Origin: Magicicada septendecula
Taxonomy: Eukaryota > Arthropoda > Insecta > Hemiptera > Cicadidae
DNA length: 64,000 nucleotides
Assembly (NCBI GenBank): GCA_034769895.1
Contig: CM068367.1
Location: 351,169,111-351,233,110 of the forward strand
Direction: 5' to 3'
Below, in pieces: positions 1 through 13,604 of this stretch (its first letter is position 1; each line of letters opens with the position of its first letter). The notes under the pieces were generated by a model. That model ran no database searches. It saw only the letters and a program-made list of their open reading frames with translations, and was not told the origin of the DNA. A program made the position numbers and the translations under genes.

Positions 1-742
1 TTTGTACTAATTTGGTGGAAGAAAATACTTTGACATACATTTTAATTTTCAGCGATAAAGGGTTTGTCTGTAGAATGCTAGGCTAGCATTTTGTATTTAA
101 AAGGTTATGGAAACATTTAAATCTGAACTGCGAAAATAATAATCACTGCTTATGGAATGCAGAGAAATAAAGGTTTTGCACTTCTGAACGCGAATTTTCA
201 TTTAGGCGATAGAATATAATTTCGTTTGTCTTGTCGACTCCTTTTAATGTAAGCCTGTAGTGGCCCGTATATGACTCGGTGAGGACGGAAAGGAATACAA
301 GTTCCTGGCGGACGTGACTGGTGCTCTAGCAACAGTGGGAAGGAGACACATTTTGTACGTCACTTGTTACCTACTGAAGACCACTGCGCTTGACAATTGA
401 GACCAGATGTAATTAAATAGCAAATATTATTGAGTGCCGCTGGGTTGTGCAAGAAGCACTTACTGTCAGCGGCAATTGGCTTAACGATGTGCAAACACTG
501 CGTTTATTAAAAATTAATTCAACACTGGTTACTGATAAACAACAGAGTCGAAGATGGTGATACCACCGACACTGAACAACAGGCCTACGTGGCTGGCATC
601 ACGGTCTTACGTTAAAGTCATGAACTCGTTAAATAAGGTAAACTTACAATTTCTTATTTTTTTTAAAGTAAACGTATGTGTAAAGTAAATAATCATTTTA
701 ATCGTACATATTTTCAGTTTTATTTTAAATTGTAACGTATTA

Positions 743-751
<9 letters not shown>
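1..751. other. Non-coding AT-rich DNA
   Basis: No reading frame here has domain-like sequence. I see no RNA gene and no clear repeat boundary. The stretch from about 240 to 420 is less AT-rich than its surroundings and may be part of an old dispersed repeat, but nothing in it identifies a family. Confidence 0.5.

Positions 752-791
<40 letters not shown>
748..791. repeat. (TA)n microsatellite
   Basis: An uninterrupted TA dinucleotide run sits directly against the candidate LTR that starts at 792. A similar TA tract precedes the related LTR at 14935 and flanks the candidate solo LTR at 16939-18906. Confidence 0.95.
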
Positions 792-793
<2 letters not shown>

Positions 794-2344
794 CAACAGT
801 ACAAATGTATAGGGTACTGTGCATTGCACGAGTAATTAAGATAATTAGTAAAATAAAATAAATAATTCATATTGTTAGTAATAATAATTCATCTTTCAAT
901 CTGAACTGTAAATGGAACGACCAAATTTCATGCTGGGACAGGTTAATCACGCCACGTAGCTGTGTCTGTGTGTACACATGTATTTTACATGTGTGTGTGA
1001 GACCAGTTGATTCCTGTAAAGCGTCACCTCTAAATGAACGCTATTAATTATATGAATTATTTAAATTGTAAAGAGTGTGTGCATAATATCACAAAACCAA
1101 ATACGCCACAGTGTGTATAAAATAAAGACGCACATGTGTACAAACAATAGTGCGACAATAATAAAAAGTGCGATTATAGTGAAAATAAATATAAATAAAA
1201 CTTTAGATAAATATTAATTAAGATAGGGACAAACGGTTTATACACAGTGAACACATAAAAATTACCGACAAGATGAATATCGGGTAATGTGCAAAAGACT
1301 TCGCATGTTGCGAAGATAAGCGAAATGAGTGTGACATTAATCGTGTTTAAAAAGGGACGCCAACGACAGACTGAGACCTACAGAATATTGTCGAAACATG
1401 ATTTTGCTCGAGACGGGCTTATTTCTCTTTCTCGTACAACTACCGGAGCACCGGGAGGCTCTGCCCAACGACAATAACACTTTTTCTATCAATCACAGCA
1501 GCAGCCAGAGGTTCTTCACGACTACTCATGACTTTCGTGAGAGCACCTGCACCTGAGGCCATGACGGGATACGAGGGAGCAGCCACGTACCTGGAATAGA
1601 GTCCAGCGTACGGAACGAGGCAACGGACTGCGGAGAGGATCTGAAGGACGAGGATCAAGGACTCCAGGACTACACGACTACAGAGGAGCATCCAGGATCG
1701 AGGACCTAGGACCGAATAGGATACTCTGAGTATTACCACGACAAATAAGCTGAAACAAAACCATGTATTTGTAAAAACAAAAAGACTCACGTAAAGACAA
1801 TTAACTATGTAACAAGAAAAACAATATATTTCAAAGATGAATTAATAATTTTTGAAAATATAAGTATTTATTTGTATAGTAGTTTTAGAGTAATGTTTAA
1901 ACACATGAAAGTATAATTTTGAGAAATAATTTAATCAATGATATTCAAAGTAATATGAAAGTAAATAGTAAATTTTTATTAGAAAACAAAGCAATGCGTA
2001 TGCAATATAATAAAAAGAAAATAGATTATTAAAAAGAGATTAGATAATCTAATAGTTATCACAGTAATGAGCAAGTCGAGACCAATATTATATAATAACA
2101 AATGTTTATTGTAGTATAAGAGTGTATATTATGTTCAATGTGTAATACGAGATTATTACTTATATGTTAATAACTAGATGTGTGCTACGGCTACACACAT
2201 GCGAATAATAATGATATTTTTAAATAGCAACAGAATAGAAAATTTTTAATTAATACATTTTTAAATGATTCTAAACCATTTCACGTTGTGTTATTATTAT
2301 TACGATTACACCTGTCATAATTTTATAGCGTAAGTAATGTTGCA
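792..2344 (+). mobile_element. Candidate LTR of a decayed retrotransposon (copy A)
   Basis: The segment opens with TGCAAC directly after a TA repeat and closes with GTTGCA, the exact inverted termini expected of an LTR. Seven bases later comes TGGCTCACAAG (from 2352), which matches the primer-binding-like sequence that follows copy B at 16853. The first 90 bases also resemble copy B: TTGCRACARTACAA, then an AAATAAAATAAAT stretch. The length is about 1.55 kb. No gag or pol follows, so the internal region is lost or too decayed to see. Both the LTR call and the A/B relationship rest on comparison by eye. A second LTR and a target duplication were not found. Confidence 0.5.
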
Positions 2345-2351
2345 AAATAAA

Positions 2352-2374
2352 TGGCTCACAAGAAGTTGGGGGCT
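2352..2374 (+). promoter_or_regulatory. Degenerate primer-binding-site-like sequence (copy A)
   Basis: TGGCTCACAAGAAGTTGGGG lies seven bases after the candidate LTR end. It aligns with TGGCGTCCCAAAGAACGTGG downstream of copy B, including the following CTTCACA/CTCCACA. Both recall the tRNA-Lys-type primer binding site TGGCGCCCAACGTGGGGC with small insertions. Confidence 0.4.
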
Positions 2375-3642
2375 TCACAAATACTTAACGTAGTAATATA
2401 TAACGTATTATAGGCCTAATGTTTAAAACTTAATCGTGGAGTGTTTGTTTGTTTAAAACATAAAAACATAAGGATAAAGTGTTTATATCGGTAATGTGAG
2501 TATGCGCAGTAAACATTCTTCATTGGCTGTAAATTTAATTCATTGACAGTAAACGAATTGTGTTGTGTTAAAAAAAAACACAACTGAAGTGTCCGGAAAT
2601 TGCCGAGTAGAACGATTCGTGTAATTTATCCGTGGCATGCGAAAACAGGCTGTTAGTCTTTGCAAGAACTCCATAATACCGTGTATCACAGCAGGGAGAT
2701 GGTATCTGTCATCTATAAGACGTTCGGATGTACACATACAAGCATGTACGCCCACCATGTTAATGATTTAAACACTGAAAATAATCGTTTAAATATTGCA
2801 AAGTATTTATACTCAGTTTTATATTTACTTTTGACCTTTAAAAACGTTTATGGAATTTCTGATTAGTTGTCGAATGTCTTCAATTTACGGTTGTTTATAT
2901 AATTCCATACTAGCGTAATGCATGGAAGCAGTGTTAATGCGCAACACATAATTTCTCACGGGATGTCTTCTTCTTGTGTTTTCTTTCACGATAATTGAGT
3001 AATACTTCGTACAGTCACCGGCAGGAGCAAAGAGACGTGTTGCTGGTTATATTACTTTCCTTGTATACCATGTTCCTTGAGGAATTCTGATCCTGTCTCT
3101 CCTGGTGGGAAATTCTAACTCACCTTTTGTATACATAAACGGCAAACGCGGTAAAACGACTAAATGAAACTGGCGAAACAACGCTGAGGTTTCAATTTGT
3201 TGATCGTGAATTTTATAGTGTAATTATTTCTCTGACTTGTACATACTTTCTACTTTCCGACGTCACTGAGCTTCGGTAGAATATGTTGTTAACAGTAAAC
3301 AATCTTATACGTTAAATTCAGTGACTTTACTGTGCCAGGGGAAGTAGAGGTTTTACTTGAAATACTCTCTTACTTTAAGAATGAAGGGTCACAATATCAG
3401 ACAAGCCAAAGTTAAGCAAGCAATCAAGTTATCAGTTCTCAAGCCAAATTGAAAACACGCCAACCACGGGCTACAAGGATTACGTATGTTATCAGTTAGC
3501 TCTATATGTATTTAAGTTGGAGGAACACCGGCTTTATTGGAGACGTAAAAAAAAGATCATCGTACGTCTGCGTGCGCGTGTGGGTGCGTGTTTTTAAAAC
3601 AGAGAGAAAGGGGCCAGACAATGGGGACAAAGGAGAAAAAAG
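2375..3642. other. Non-coding DNA
   Basis: I see only short unrelated reading frames on both strands. There is no transposon end, RNA gene or domain-like peptide. The sequence is AT-rich and locally unremarkable. Confidence 0.5.
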
Positions 3643-3655
3643 AGGTAGAGATAGG

Positions 3656-3690
<35 letters not shown>

Positions 3691-3760
3691 GGGGAGGGGG
3701 GGAGAGAGGGGAGAGAGAGAGAGAGAAAGAAAGGGAGAGAGAGAGTGAGTGAGAGTGTGA
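3643..3760. repeat. Imperfect (GA)n purine tract
   Basis: A GA-rich microsatellite is interrupted by GGGG and AAA runs. It creates long Arg-Glu or Ser-Leu reading frames on both strands that are not genes. Confidence 0.9.
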
Positions 3761-4264
3761 GTATACGAGAATACGTGGAGGGGGAGAGAATGGCGGGGAT
3801 AAAGATTGTTTGCAAGACGACGTTGTACACCGAGTTGACGTCATCAACAACTGATATTTATGAATCAACTAGTTCCGAAGCCTTAGCTAACGGAAAATTT
3901 ATAGAGCCTGTGTAGGCTTGTTTAAATCACACAGCTTATCAGAATTGCTTTTTTTTAATAAAAAAAAATCGTATATTGTTACATAATTAGTTTGCACAGG
4001 AAATCACGGATTGTCATAAATAACATATTTATCTAAAAAGAGTGTGTCAAACGTCCTGCTGTTGTAGCAGATTTCATTTACATTTCTGATAAGCGTCAGT
4101 CTGTATGTTCTTGAGGTCCCTACATTCTGGGGTGTTGATAATTAATGTCGTTACTGTGGATTAATTGTGTTGATTCGATCAGAACATTGCTCTCGTGCTT
4201 TGAATGTTGTATGCATTTTATACCCGAGCAATAAAACAAGTTAATCTGAAAGTGTGCACATAAG

Positions 4265-5165
4265 GGAGTGTAACCTGTGGAAACTACAGAGCCATTTGTC
4301 TATTTTTAGCAATAGGCACTGAGATTTTAGGGAAGACGTTGCGAGAAGAGATGGAAGAAGAGCTAGTGGAAGTACATAAGTCTTTATGAAGGAACGACAG
4401 ACTCACGATTCGACAAATTTCGGGGATGAAACAAGGAAGCTACGTTGCCTTTCTATACCTGAAGTCTATGTTTGATATAATACCAAGACAATAATTGTGA
4501 ACAGCCTTTCAGAGGATAGGAACATCTCGAAACCTGCTGAAAATAATCAAGAGCGTAGGCCTATATGACACAGTACAGGGGACAATTTTATTGAGGGGAG
4601 GGATTGATGAGATCTTGATAGCAAAGTGGAGGAACGAGTAGTTTCAGTTGGTTAATCTTCAAATAAGCCTAATAATGGACCGGTACTCAAAATGCAGAGA
4701 ACAGCATGATGCGAGGTAGGAAACTATAGGAATGAGACAATTTTTTCTCCACTGCCTCATGTGCGCCTGTGATATTGCCCAAACTGGAAAGATCAGGGAC
4801 GAAGTGCAGGATCCGATAACTGAATGGGCAAGCGCTACCAAGGACAGACTTATGTGATGGGTTCGGACAAAGACATAGTGATAGTGATAACCAAGCAAAC
4901 GAGTGAAGACCCCCCCCCCACATCATTTGGGAAGGAAAATATCTGGAACAGGTCGAGAGTTTTGAATGTCAAGGAACAGCAGTTTCTTCATACGAAAACA
5001 CTGATCAAGAAATAAAACATCATGCACAGAAGGCAAACCAAATTTTATATAAGGTCTGAAATGTTATTTGGTCAGAAAAGAAATTACAGAAGAAACCAAG
5101 ATAAGCGTCTACAAGGCAGTTTTCCTACCCACATTACTATCTGGACCAGAAAGTCTATAAATCTA
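4265..5165 (+). pseudogene. LINE reverse transcriptase fragment
   Basis: Conceptual translation across several frames gives peptides typical of the end of a non-LTR reverse transcriptase. There is an NYRAICL-like block near 4280, a GKTLREEMEEEL-like block near 4330, a decayed ADD-type active-site region around 4860 (DIVIVITKQ), and near 5030-5150 the thumb or C-terminal block with HHAQKANQILYKV and YKAVFLPTLLSGPE. Stops and frameshifts break it throughout, so it is dead. The coding trace stops at about 5165, where a different transposon begins, so the 3' end of this LINE is missing. Family identity is judged from peptide patterns only; an RTE- or Jockey-like group is likely. Confidence 0.7.
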
Positions 5166-6160
5166 CATCTTACTAAGGGAGTTCGCACTAAAAAAAAAAT
5201 ATTTTTCAGTTTTTTTTGCTAAAATAAATTCTTTGTTTCTTCCTGTTTAATTTGATATATAATAAGTTACGGTTTTGTGACAGGAATTGGTTTTTTTTAA
5301 ATGTTTTGTGATGGCATGTACGGCTGCAGCGTGCAGTGTGGGCAGAATTATTTTATATTTCTTCCAGCGACGATCAGCCCAATCATGGATTGTGCCCCAT
5401 TGGTAAAGACAGCTGGTGTAAGTTCAAGCAAGCTGAAGAAAAGAAAATAACCTATAACTACAGTGAACATTTCTATCTCCCTTTCGGTAATGCAGGAAAT
5501 GAAATCAACTTTCAAAAGATTTGGCAAACCCAGAGCTTTTAAGAAAATGTCTTCATGGGAAGACACAAAATCCGAACGAGTCTGTCAATGGAGTTATATG
5601 GCCTTGCCTCCCAAAAACAGTATTTGTTGGGCTAAAAACGTTAAAATTTGGTGTTGCTGAAGCTGTAGCAAGTTTTAATAAAGGGACAATAGTTAAATAC
5701 CATGTGCTTGAAGCCTTAGGGATATAACCAGGAACAAATTGTGTGGCAGCAATGATGACTTTGATCGTGTTAGGATCGGTCAAGCAGAAAAAGAACTAGA
5801 TGAATTTGTTAAAAAAAGCAAATAAAAAAGTGCAGACAGCAAAAAGAAAGTTGGAGGAAGACTGGGAAGAAGCTGATCAAGAAACAGGACCTTCATATTC
5901 TAGTGGTGCTTATTAAAAAGGCATAATAAATTGTAAATGCCGTTTTTCGAAAACTGTATTTTATAATCTATGTTCCTTTTTCTCAGGAACTATAAAACAT
6001 AGAAGACTGCAATTTTTCCTGCAGCTTCTACAATATATACTTCAAGTTTTAAGGATAGGATTTATTGATTACTTTCTGAAATAAAAAATTTAACGTTACA
6101 AAAAGTTGTAAAAAATGTATATACAGAAAAAAATGTTTGTTTGTGGACTAATCAAAATTT
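5166..6160 (+). pseudogene. Mutator-like transposase relic
   Basis: From about 5370 to 5920 the plus strand encodes, with frame changes, a block I associate with the Mutator-like transposase domain seen in many arthropod transposons. It contains LCPIGKDSWCKF near 5390, NPELLRKCLHGKTQNPNES near 5525, then CLPKTVFVGLKTLKFGV near 5605 and a basic, glutamate-rich tail (RKLEEDWEEADQE) near 5850. Frame changes near 5470-5520 and a stop after ALGI (5725) break the frame. AT-rich DNA on both sides probably belongs to the element, but I could not match terminal inverted repeats. Its left side abuts the truncated LINE at about 5165, so it probably inserted into or beside that LINE. Confidence 0.6.
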
Positions 6161-8584
6161 TTTTATTTGCCTTCGTTAAAAGTTGTACTATGATCACGTA
6201 AAAGTGTCTGCAAAATATCAGCTCTGTAGCTCTTTCTGGTCTTCAGAAGAAGGTACATGAAAATGACTAAATTAAGATTGGTAAGATAGAAGTGTGCAAA
6301 CCCCCTTCTTCTGCTTGTGAAATATAAAGTACTGCGAGCGGGATGAGATTTGTGAGGAGGGCAGATGGAAGAACTTGGAAGGGACTGAATTAGAAACACG
6401 AACATTTTCAGCAGGAAACAGTCGTAGAAATATGAATAGGAAAACAGTGAAGAGTGGTTTAGCCACTCCCTTCATGGATAATGAAAGGAAAGCATGACTG
6501 GAAGACGAAGGAGGAAGATGAATGCCAAGATTTGAATGGGTAGAATGACAGAAGGAAAAGAAGGTAAATAAAATGCGTCGCCAAGAAAAGTTTAGAAAGT
6601 GGATAAAGAATCAAAACGCTTGACGGAAAATGGGACGATAAAGAAGAAGGATATGACAATATAAATGAAATACCTCATATTTAGGAGCTTGGTATTGAGC
6701 TTGAACGAAGTAGGCCTAGGCCCGTCCGCTTGTAGAATGCCGGAGATTAATTAAAAAATAGAGACTTCAGATTAACATTCTTTGCTTGCCCGCAAAAGAT
6801 TATTGTGTTATTACAATATTAATTACGTGTCTTAAATTAAACATCGTATAGGAACGACTCGTAAATTATGGACGAGTAGATTCTAGATGGAGCTTTAAAA
6901 ATAGGGAATATATGCATGTGCTTTTTACAGTTGTTATCCAACCACTTTGTTTAACCACTGAACTTATTATTAAAGCACACGTTTAATTGTTAATGAATAA
7001 ACTTTACAGTAAAGGGACGTCAATCATTACGTCTGTGAGAGCAAGGTGCTAGTCTGATATATCGCAATAATTAAAAATCGTAGAAGAATTTAGACAATCC
7101 TTTAGGAATGTTATAATTCCTTTAAATTGTCGTAAATAATCTAATATTGAACAAAATTAAATTTGTAGCAATTTATAAAATCACAATGAAAAATAATCGA
7201 CAGTACAGCTATACTATAAAGAATTTCTGAGAAATTACAAAATCACAGACAAAGAAAGATAAACTGACGATGGAACGTGAGAAGGAGGAGAGATCAAAAT
7301 GAGTTTATAAGGAAACACACAAAAAATTTAATAGTTACAGGAAAATTAACTAGGTTCAGTGCGAGAGAAAAATTAACCCATACAATTACAATCGTATTAT
7401 TCCAATAAAAAATGTATGTGAAAATTTAAAACTCTGAATAAGTAATGTAAATCTAATTCCTTTCTCCCATTTCCACTGTATGTAAATATACATTAAACAT
7501 TAAATTCTCTTCTGATTTGTAAAGATTTAAATATGTTCATCTTATAAATAACACTTTATTTATTTTTATGTACATTCACTTATGTACGGCACTAATACAC
7601 TTATACGGTACTAATACCTTTGCACACTGTTCTTGCGGCTGACCTACACCGTATTAATAATTTTTGATCTTAGACATACTGCAATCAAAGTTCAATTTTT
7701 GGGAGTAATTCCATCCAGCCCTGATCCACCGTTAAAATGCCAGACGTTTCTAATTCAAAATAAGATTCTTGGAGTTAGAGCGAATGCAGCTCGTGTGCAG
7801 TAAATCTGATTTATTATTTACAACAAAAATATTAAAATAGAGAAATTATTCATTTACAGAAAAAAATATGCGTTCTTAAAATAAACGAATACATGGTAAA
7901 ACTTAAAAAAAATAATTGAATACGTGTTGCTTTGAGACAGACATTTATTTTACTGTTTTCAATAAATTAAGACTGGACGCTATTGTTGAAACATTCATTG
8001 GCGGTGATATTTCTCTCTCTATAAGCCCGTTTACATTCGAATATTCAAATATGAAAATAAATAAATCAAGAGCAGCAGGGCATAAGCTGTGCACAAGCTG
8101 TTCCCTGTTGGGAAATGTGATTAATCTAGTCAATTCATTCAAGAGGTTTAAATGGAGAGGAGTGCGGTTAGCTAGATACGTCGGTAAACTCATCCGGCGT
8201 CTACATACTGCCGTGCGCTCGTGCGCGTCATTGTTGGATTAGGTTTGATCATTTGATTTCAATATTTGTACCGCCTGCTGTGCGTGTGTGGTCGTGTTGA
8301 CTCTGCCCTCAAGACCCGTACATTTTATCATTCATTGTTTGTATCTTTAGAAACAATATTAACGGGCATATAATTTGTTTAACACAAAGGTAATATGCGA
8401 CCACTTTATAAGCATGCCCTCAGATAGAAATATGTAGGAATACCTTGCTTCAGATGTCACTCAGCAATGTAACGTTGTGTTTGAGATTAACGTCACAATA
8501 GTTGTTAAGATGATTCATGTTGGAAGTTGATACAAGGAACGAACAGTTCAATGCTCGCTTTAAAGTGGCGATTCATCCAACCAT
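6161..8584. other. Non-coding DNA
   Basis: Purine-rich sequence (6350-6660) is followed by AT-rich DNA. Reading frames up to 108 codons occur (7916-8242, plus), but their composition is not protein-like and no motif is visible. I see no RNA gene and no recognisable mobile-element end. Confidence 0.5.
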
Positions 8585-8640
8585 TTTCTGGCTGTCTGTC
8601 AACCTCTGTCTGTCTGTCCGTTTGTCTATCTGTCTATCTC
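8585..8640. repeat. (TCTG)n-like microsatellite
   Basis: Imperfect CTGT/TCTG/TCTA tetranucleotide repeats sit immediately upstream of a long CA repeat. Confidence 0.8.
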
Positions 8641-8659
8641 CCCTTCCCCTCTCCACACC

Positions 8660-8662
<3 letters not shown>

Positions 8663-8723
<61 letters not shown>
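8663..8723. repeat. (CA)n microsatellite
   Basis: About 30 uninterrupted CA units precede a short GCGCGC stretch. The alternating purine-pyrimidine tract could adopt Z-DNA. The histidine/threonine reading frames over it are artefacts of the repeat. Confidence 0.95.
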
Positions 8724-8726
<3 letters not shown>

Positions 8727-11700
8727 CGCGCGCTAGATTATGGTAGCGTGAGGGTTGTTAATAAATTTGTAAAATCTTTATGAGTGATTAACACGTTTAC
8801 TAGTATTTAAAATTATTCACATAAATATGATTATTTTATTCTTCTAAAGTTAAGTAAATGAAGTCTTTTATCAATTGTAATTCAGGGTTAACTATATTGT
8901 TCTTTAAACATTGAAAATAACATATTTTTTGCATATAAAATAACAAACTATGTCTGGGCTCTTCAAAACAGTTTAATTAATTAAATAAGGCTAATAAACA
9001 TTTCATAACTAGTTTTTTACTTCTGAAATTAAAATAATAGGATATCTTAATTTTATTAAATGTTCATAAATATAAATTTATTACAATTATTTAAATTGTT
9101 TTAAGATGTCTTTGAAATGATTTTTCATATAATATTATTATAATACAGTACAATTTTTTATTTTTTATTTTATTATTTTTCAGTTCCTTGGTGTCGTTGA
9201 AGACGATTACGGATTCCGTAGTTCGAAAATCTCATATGACGGCTTCTGGTTCCGTGTTCCTTTCTCTACCTTTTTTCTCCCAGCGTGTTGTCAGGGATGC
9301 CAGACGTCGGTTTTGTCTCTGTTTTTAGTGCAGTTAGGCAGTAGCGACTGTACGCTATGTAACTCCCCGTTCTACCGTCTTTCCTCTGCTTAACTCGACA
9401 CGTTGACGATCGGATCGGTCCTTTCCCTTCTAGGTTTGCTTAGCAACGGTCTCACTGAAAGTTAAGCGTGTCAGCACGGTATGCAGTTAGAGATAGCATA
9501 ACTGATTTAAGTTGTAATTACACAATTTCACTGGTTTGTAATTAGAATACTGCTGTAATAGTCTCCAACTCTGATTTCCGTGTACGTCTTTTAACGTACT
9601 GTACTGATCACGTGTTGTAAACATATAACTGCCGTATTCTAACATATTCGAAACCACGTGGTTTTAATTACGTTACATTACATCAATTTTAATTCAGCTT
9701 TGGCTTCATGTTATCCGTGCTACCACTAAGCAACTCAACAGTGTGTCCAGGAATGGGTGTAATGTCATTTCTCTCGACACACGTGCGTCGCATGATACCC
9801 GATTTTGTCTTAGTACATTTATATTTTCGTCCTGGATAATTAGCGTGGTCCATAATAAATAAGACCTCTTTTGTACACACGTAGTGTGGAATACATATAT
9901 TTCAATGTCTTAAATTCGAGAACCTAATCACCTTACCATGTATAAATTATTTATAACTTTTCTATCAAAATCATTATGTATTAAGTAAAACAGCTGCACA
10001 GTGAATAAGAGTATGTACACATAATATAGTATTTAGACCTAGAAATAATATATACATAAGGAATAAAAAGACATAATTTCGATAAGCTGAGATGTAAATA
10101 AAGAAGAAAATTTGAAAAATAACGTGCTGTGACCTAATGCGTACGCATGCATACATAATGTATGCATTCACGTTATGAACAACATATTATATCTTTTTTT
10201 TTTAAATTCAGATTATCCTTAAGGGATTTACTTGAACTATCTTCCCCAGTTACTGTACAAGTCAATGGGTTATATAAAAAAAATAATTACCCAGATTTCT
10301 GCAAACGGTCGTATGGAGACAACTTTACTGACCACATCACTTCTTATGTGTGTGTGGAATGGTACAGTGAGAACTACACTAGATAAACACTCCTATTACT
10401 TTATAAAAGACGAAAAGATTTTTTGGAGTAAGTACTTCTACATTCTGTGTACATCGTCATATAGCAATAGACTTACTAAACCAAAATTTCTAGTCTCCTG
10501 TAGGAAAAGTTCGAAAGAGGTTGGAAGTTCTCTTGACTGATTGTAGTGAGTCCTTATCCTGCAACCAAAGTAGGCTAAGCTGCCACGTGCGATATAGTGA
10601 AGGTCAGTATTACGTTTATGCTATCCTCGAAACTTTATATGGTTATATTACCAATAAAAGTTTTCATTGGTCGCCAAAGACCATAACCACTGCCCTACCG
10701 GATTACGAAGTTATTAGACCGATCACTATGGTTTTCGTAGATAGCCGCTACGCCAGTCACCTAGGGAAATGGCAAAATTAACAGTGGAATGTACTTGGCT
10801 TTCCTCTTGTAGTGTCCTGTAGCCGTACTGTGATACGTTCACTGATAGAAGCTACTACTAGTGGTCTGCGTAGATCAAGTCAGATACTGTGTAGAGACAA
10901 CAGAAAAATGAGATTATTTCCTAGCGACCTCAAACTGCATTCCACAGCTACTCTGCACAAAAAAGTACTTCACACAAACGTTTTAATAATCCTTTCCCAT
11001 AGTCAATTCTTTGCAAATGACCAATTAAAAAAAATGTACCTACCGTTTCGAGGGTACTGTATACACGTATTTAGAAAATAGTCATGCGAAATCGCCAGTT
11101 ATTGAAATATGGCCCGAAGACTCGGCACTAAAAGGACAGAACTTTTAAAAAACGACCAGTTTAGCTGCTGAATCGGTCTCGAAATTCCTTCATCTGATAT
11201 GCTCAACATCATATGCTCCGTCATCATGTACTCAACAATTGTTTCCGCTATAAAAAGAAAATCACAGGCATTACTCCGTAGTATGATTAAAGAATCGTGG
11301 CTCCACTTCCAGATTCAAGCTGAGAACAGAAACCTGGATAGGTGACCACATATGATGTGTGCTGTAAATAGTAAAGTTATAATTGTGTTAATTCACTGCC
11401 AGAGAAAAATAATCGTTACAGAACTGTTTAATTGAGTAGTTTAGACGATTTGTTGTCTAATCATCTTAGAAATAGCCACTGCCAGAAATGATTACATAAT
11501 GTAACAATCTTATGTAACGTATTACACACACATTGCGTAGCCTATGGGTGGTTGGTCTGATTTCTGTCTCCGCTCTAGCCTCTGTTGAGTAGAAAACAAG
11601 CTGAGGAAAAGTAAAGTTTTTAAGATTTGAGAGAGTTTAACAAAAAGTAATGAATAATGAACAAGAAAAAAGAAAAGGTATTAGAGCACTGTAGACGTAC

Positions 11701-12324
11701 TAAAGACTCTATACTCCTAATTGTGACTAGAGATACTCGCTGTAAGATATGTCTAGTCACGTGGATCTTATCAACCATTAACTAGAGGAACTCATGGAGA
11801 AATTTTCAGACGAACTTTAATTTTAGACAAGTTGTATGAGAAATGAAACGGAAAATAACAAGGATAATTTGTAGATAATACATTTGAAGTATTAGACATT
11901 ACAGTTTACATTACTAAAGGTTTTTGAACAAGTTTGCAGAGATAGTAACAAGGAAGAAAGCAATTGCTACTTATCTCGAAGCGATTATTATTATTATTCA
12001 ATAATAATTGAATTTAACAGTGAAGCCAATGAAGTAGTTTTAAGAAGACGCATATCATCTTACTTGTTACTTTTACTACTGGAATTCTACTAGCTAACAA
12101 ATACTTTCTGTATTTTTAATTCAGAAAATTATAACTAATTTGGAAGATAAAACTGTTATTTATAGTGCAAGTAATTAAATCAGTTTCTTGGAAAATATGC
12201 CTTTCTCCAACATTTTGTGTCACAATAACTGTCCTTTCTGAAATACTGTATGTGATGAACATAAAAAATAAATGAAGTTTTCACTGTGAATGTAATAAAA
12301 CTGCGAAGAGCTATTTAATGTCCG

Positions 12325-12328
<4 letters not shown>
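8724..12328. other. Non-coding DNA with one GC-richer island
   Basis: Most of this is AT-rich. From about 9181 to 9480 base composition shifts to roughly even GC with several CpG dinucleotides, after TTATTTTTCAG, a possible splice-acceptor-like boundary. It might be an old LTR, a promoter or an exon, but no frame across it is convincing. Reading frames of 74-102 codons between 10160 and 11080 look random. Confidence 0.4.

Positions 12329-12360
<32 letters not shown>
12329..12360. repeat. (TG)n microsatellite
   Basis: Sixteen TG units run without interruption. Confidence 0.95.
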
Positions 12361-12361
<1 letters not shown>

Positions 12362-13604
12362 CGGACCGAGAGGGGGTATAAATAATGTTCTCGTTGGGAG
12401 GTTTATGTTCTCGTTTGTAATAATCAGGTGGCTGTAAGATTCGATATCGTTTCGTGAAGCGGAACATTAGAGTTCTGAGGAATGTGAGAAATCTTAAGGT
12501 GTGTAATGTGAGAGACTTCGTAATCAAAATATTTTTCTTATGGATGAAAACTACGAAAGTTTAACGTCTGTTATATAACACGAGAGAAGGAGGACAGCAC
12601 GTTTACAACATGTGTGCGAATAGCATTCATTTAAATTGTACCAATAAAAGAACTGAACTCAAAATTAATAATTAAAAGCTTCGGTAAGATGCTTGTTTGA
12701 TCAGGAAGAGGGTAAGCTTGCTAATTGAATATGCAGTAGTAAACAATAAAATGCCAAGCCTGACACGATGTGCACGTTCAGTTCAGAGAGGCGAGGCTAT
12801 TAGCTCTGACCACTTCCTTGTTAGAACTGATACAGCTATTTTAGTACGCCGTAAAGTAGAAAATCCAGACTACAGACGTGTAAAAACGATATTTTATACA
12901 GTTCATTTAGTAAAAGAGGAAAGTACTTATTGAGAAATGTACTTATTTTAACGTTTATAGAGAAAACTACTAATTAAACTGTAATTACTTACCTAGGTTT
13001 CGGAGTGAACATAAACGGACTCAGCAAATGGGACTGAAATGGAGAAAGTCTAGGAACAAGTGATGTGATTTGGCACCATGGTAGGAAAGTGTGCATTCAG
13101 ACTAAAATAATAAATGTTTATGAGAATGAAAGGAGAGAGCTTATCCTTAGTTGATTTTCGACAATTAATGAATTCTGAGAATGAAGAAAAATAAATGGCA
13201 TTAAATAAATTAAATACAGAATGCTGAGTCATTAGACTTGCTATACCTGTAGACAAAACGTTCAGTTACAGCGCGTCTGCTAATCCAATAATAGAAAGTA
13301 TACTACCACTGTACAAAGGCAAACAGTTGAGAATCGCACGTCTACAATTGTCATCAAATCATTAAACAGTTGGAGAAATAACAACCTATTAGGTATGTTC
13401 ATTTTAGGTTTATGTTGATGACGTATGCGTTTGATGAGGTAAAACTATGGTTATAAATATAAATGGTTATAGTTGTATAATTGTCGCCATAGTCAAACTG
13501 ATAATAATTGAGAATTACGAGGAGCAGTCATAACATTAGTTGCAGAAGCATTAAAATAACACTATGTAGAATATTTATGAAAATTCTTTTATTTATCTGA
13601 AAGT
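12361..13604. other. Non-coding DNA
   Basis: AT-rich sequence with only short reading frames (78 codons at most). I see no motif, RNA gene or repeat boundary. Confidence 0.5.

Noticed and set aside
3557..3868. Ser/Leu-rich and Arg/Glu-rich frames of 78-103 codons
   Set aside because: They are translations of a GA microsatellite on both strands.
8517..8783. His-Thr-rich frames of 69-88 codons
   Set aside because: They run through the CA repeat and have no other protein-like content.
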